64,000 nt of DNA from Lepturacanthus savala. Its lineage: Eukaryota > Chordata > Actinopteri > Scombriformes > Trichiuridae. The stretch is taken from positions 5,127,920 through 5,191,919 of the forward strand of contig CM060475.1 in NCBI GenBank assembly GCA_030544235.1, read 5' to 3'. Within the stretch, counting starts at the first letter, position 1. Each line of letters begins with the position of its first letter. Below the pieces are notes generated by a model that searched no databases, was not told the origin of the DNA, and saw nothing but the letters and a program-made list of their open reading frames with translations. This document shows, piece by piece, positions 11,427 through 64,000 of this stretch. The translations under genes and the position numbers were made by a program.

Positions 11427-12264
11427 GTAAGGGGCATTCCTTTCTGTCATGCAGAGAGGTCTATGTTTGGGCATGTGTGGCTCTGAATTATTAGTGAAAT
11501 ACTGAAAATCAGTATATGAAGTAAGCCTTATCTATGCTGTGAGGTGTGGAAACTTCAGGGCATTCAGGTAATTGCTGTTGTCTAAGAAGATACAGTTTCT
11601 AACTATTATGTCGATAAATAATCACATTTTATGAAGTCTTAAGGTTGCTCATTGTTTTCCATGTGAAGTTTTACATATGAACTACTTGGTTATCAAATGT
11701 GCATAGGGGAGGAGACGCAAAACCCCCTAACTCCAAATGACATTCTTCAAGACAGGCATTTTACATGCAAACTCACAGACCTGTAGCATCTATCTTCCAT
11801 TTACTATTGACTTCTGTCTGTAAAGTGCATCAACATGATTAATACATAATACTACAGTACAATAAAACTGAGGTCAATTCTTGCTTTGCTGTTTGTGAAT
11901 TTCATTTATTTGGAGGCGTTGTTTGTAAAAAGCCACGATTCAAATCAATGCAGCAGAGGCTGAGATATGGAGAGAATCTAGACTCCAAAAGTCTGAATCA
12001 TACACTTTCCATAATGCAACGTGATAGCGTCTATCAGGCTGACCCTGCCCATGTCTTAAAAAGACGACAGTTTAAAGCTGATATACCCGGCTGATGTTAC
12101 TCCAGTCATTTATCTTCAGGCCTGATAAAGGTCTCTCTGATCCATAGAAGACATTATGCAGTGGTTTTCTAATGTCTTTCACTGGAATGAGTAAATCAAC
12201 TTTGGTTAAATCAGTGGAAGACGTCCTTACAAATGACCAATGACGTCATTTGTCTGGTGACCAC

Positions 12265-12490
12265 TAGACTTGTCGGTCTAGAGACAGGTTTTTGTCTCAA
12301 GACCAGTTTTCTTGGCCTCATCAGTCTTTGGTCTTGGTCTGGATATCACAACTCATGCAAAATAGCAAAATATTGTGTAAATGCTTTGTTTTGTGTCTCA
12401 AACTTGGTCTCAAATGGTCTTAGTCTTGATGTGGTCTGTCTTGGTCTTGATACTCAATATTCTCAATAATGTCTTGGTCTAAGTTTCGGT
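12265..12490. repeat. GGTCT/TTGGTCTTG-rich degenerate tandem repeat
   Basis: Many copies of TTGGTCT and GGTCTTGGTCT words are spread through the segment. This is the kind of imperfect minisatellite often met in fish genomes. Confidence 0.6.
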
Positions 12491-12974
12491 TTTGTTCATT
12501 CTTTGCATCCATAAATCTTCTCATATTGCACATTCAGTTGTTTTTTTCCTTTAAAAATTCTGCCTTTAAAATCTTTTTTTGGATTGAAATGTGTGTAATT
12601 TTCTGATAAAATCATGGTATATGTGAATCTATCGAATATTCAGAATTGACATCTGTTTATTTAGGTTTCTTCTTATCTTAATAATGTACAGTTCCAAACC
12701 AAATTTGTTATTATAGTTATAGCAGAAGAAACTAAATTCCGGGCTTTAGTGTGTTGTTGGCAGCCATTTTGACCAAAAAAAAAAATGTTTGTCTCCAAAA
12801 CAAAGGCTGACTTGTCTCTTTGGATGAGTTTATTCCTCTGGTCCTAAGGTATTTTCACACCAAAGCAGTGTTTGTGTTAGAACTTGCAGTCAAATATCCC
12901 TCAATTCCTCTACAAGTTGTCAAACTGTAAAATGTCTAATAATAAATGTGACTTCATTCTGATTGTTGTTACAG

Positions 12975-13124
12975 TCCCAGGTGCAACAGCCCAGGTCAAG
13001 TATCCTCTGCACTGCTCACGAGCCCAGAGATGACGGCCTATTTCAGAAGAGGCCTCCAATAACTCCCAACCAGTTCCAAGATAAAAAAAAAAGAAGTACA
13101 GTCTGTAAAGAAGTAGAAATCAAG
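12975..13124 (+). other. speg: speg 5' UTR part of first coding exon
   Basis: An acceptor TTGTTGTTACAG at 12963-12974 suggests an untranslated exon lies upstream. The segment carries one short upstream ORF (13030-13062). The main frame is open through this segment but has no ATG before 13125. Confidence 0.5.
13030..13062 (+). promoter_or_regulatory. upstream ORF in speg 5' UTR (10 codons)
   Basis: ATG at 13030 opens MTAYFRRGLQ and stops at TAA 13060-13062, 62 nt before the speg start codon. Its context is moderate (G at -3, A at +4). It matters only if the transcript includes this part of the exon. Confidence 0.45.
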
Positions 13125-62720
<49,596 letters not shown>

Positions 62721-64000
62721 GTAAGTTACTCCCACAACCAATTAAAGTAGGAACATATATTATTTAGAATTACATTTTTTCTATTTTTTTTCTATTTGCC
62801 ACAGCATCCCAAACAAAAACTGTAAAGAAAAAGAAAAGAAAAATATTCAGCTAATCATCAGAGTTTGGCATGTGATTTTGTAGTTATTTAATTATTTAAG
62901 AGAATGAGGCAGATGTGAATTTCATTTTCATGAACATACAATAATTATCTTCATAATATGATGTATCAAATGAGGATTTTACATAATTGAATTTTAATTG
63001 GAGTGAGAATGGTATGAATATTAATACAATTCAAATGAGTTTTAATGCTGGAAGATTATCTTAATGGATTTTTGTATTTTCTCGCATTCATCACAGGAGT
63101 AATTGATGTTGAGCTTTTGAAATCAGCAGCATCAGGTCATATTCATGCCTTTGCACCAATTGAGCATAACAAGAATATAAAGTGTTTAGACGCTCATCAA
63201 CGCTGATCACTAATGCAACATAAATGATGAGACTTTTTGGGGCTGCAGTGGAAATCTATTTCTCAGTCGTTGAGTGCTGTAAAATCCATTTCCAATGGCT
63301 TCTGACATTTGTTGTATTACTAATCTGGACCACTGATGCTATCTGTGTCCCTGTGATATCTAATCAGCAGCATAAAAATACCTCAGACAGCTCATCTCGC
63401 CTGTAGCAATGTTCACACGTGCACCAGTTTATTGGAAAATGCATTAAGAAATTAAGAAATGACGCAATTTGTGTCAACACTCAAACAATCTGGATCATTT
63501 TTCTTCCCTGGACTCAAACTAAATGAATCTCTCTGTTCTTATTTAGCATCTCAATTCATACTGAGCCCAAATTGTGATGTTTTTATCTAAGTATATAAGC
63601 CTATTGTATCACGGATTGCGATAGAACAATGTAAATTATGCTTAAAATGTATAAAATAAAATATATTGTATAATTGACCTTTGACATCAGGGAAATTAGG
63701 CAAAAAAGAGGAAACATAAACATGCAATTGCACCTTTCATGAAGACATGTATTAGACCTATTTCAATCTTTTATACACACTCTCAAAGCTGTGCAGACAT
63801 ACTCTTGTAAACGATGCTCATTCTACTGTGAAAACTACACATACACCCTCACAAAGCAGCAAAAACCTTCACATACACATAAAAAAAAACCCTCAAGAAA
63901 AAAACAACCCACAGGGGTATCATTTTTAAAACTTTTATTCAGGTATAGTTCCGCACAAATGCTCTTTTTCAGCACATCTGTCTTGTACCGCCACTGTTTT
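62721..64000 (+). other. speg: speg intron 33 (runs past window)
   Basis: AT-rich, with no exon for the next FN3 domain seen. The second FN3 and kinase 2 should lie to the right of the window. Confidence 0.8.

Larger units (their letters stand above)
7246..12974. other. intergenic region, osbpl11 to speg
   Basis: No supportable protein-coding gene. It holds dispersed repeat fragments (listed separately), microsatellites and AT-rich sequence. All open frames are short and unsupported. It should contain the speg promoter and any 5' untranslated exons. Confidence 0.6.

Overview
This 64 kb window is vertebrate genomic DNA, almost certainly from a teleost fish. Genes are split into short exons with GT-AG introns. 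The proteins are clear orthologues of vertebrate genes. The non-coding DNA is full of repeat types familiar from fish genomes: a SINE-like element, palindromic MITEs, hAT-type ends, a LINE endonuclease remnant and long CA/GT microsatellites. There is no sign of bacterial operons, phage or CRISPR.

Two genes lie on the + strand, tail to head. (1) 1-7245 is the 3' half of an oxysterol-binding-protein-related gene, best matched to OSBPL11 (ORP11). Nine exons encode the linker and the whole lipid-binding ORD domain, with the EQVSHHPP signature, followed by a 1.3 kb 3' UTR with an AATAAA signal at 7222. The PH domain lies upstream of the window. (2) 12975 to beyond 64000 is speg (striated muscle preferentially expressed protein kinase). 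I could place 33 coding exons, about 2,796 codons. They give an N-terminal Ig domain, a long Ser/Pro/basic region, seven further Ig domains with one FN3, the complete first kinase domain, the very large inter-kinase exon (59734-62443), and the Ig domain that precedes the second half. The second FN3 and second kinase lie beyond the right edge.

Layout: 1-5908 osbpl11 CDS; 5909-7245 its 3' UTR; 7.25-12.97 kb intergenic, repeat-rich, with one possible speg 5' UTR exon; 12975-13500 first coding exon of speg; 13.5-33.96 kb a 20.5 kb first intron holding most of the repeats and two promoter-like spots (about 17.6 kb and 28.7-29.1 kb); 33.96-43.99 kb the N-terminal linker and second Ig; 46.8-55.8 kb a dense run of Ig/FN3 exons; 56.7-59.5 kb kinase 1; 59.7-62.7 kb linker and Ig; the rest is intron.

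Most notable observations: a minor-spliceosome (U12-type) intron inside the kinase-1 coding region, with a 58-nt exon after it; a 90-nt stop-free, frame-preserving intron (exitron-like) between FN3 and Ig7; a dispersed palindromic MITE family, one copy of which runs straight into and appears to supply the splice acceptor of an osbpl11 exon; a duplicated 29-residue module in the inter-kinase linker; and a (TG)50 tract 150 nt upstream of the exon equivalent to the start of APEG-1. Exon limits come from splice consensus, phase and recalled human homologues. No alignment was run.
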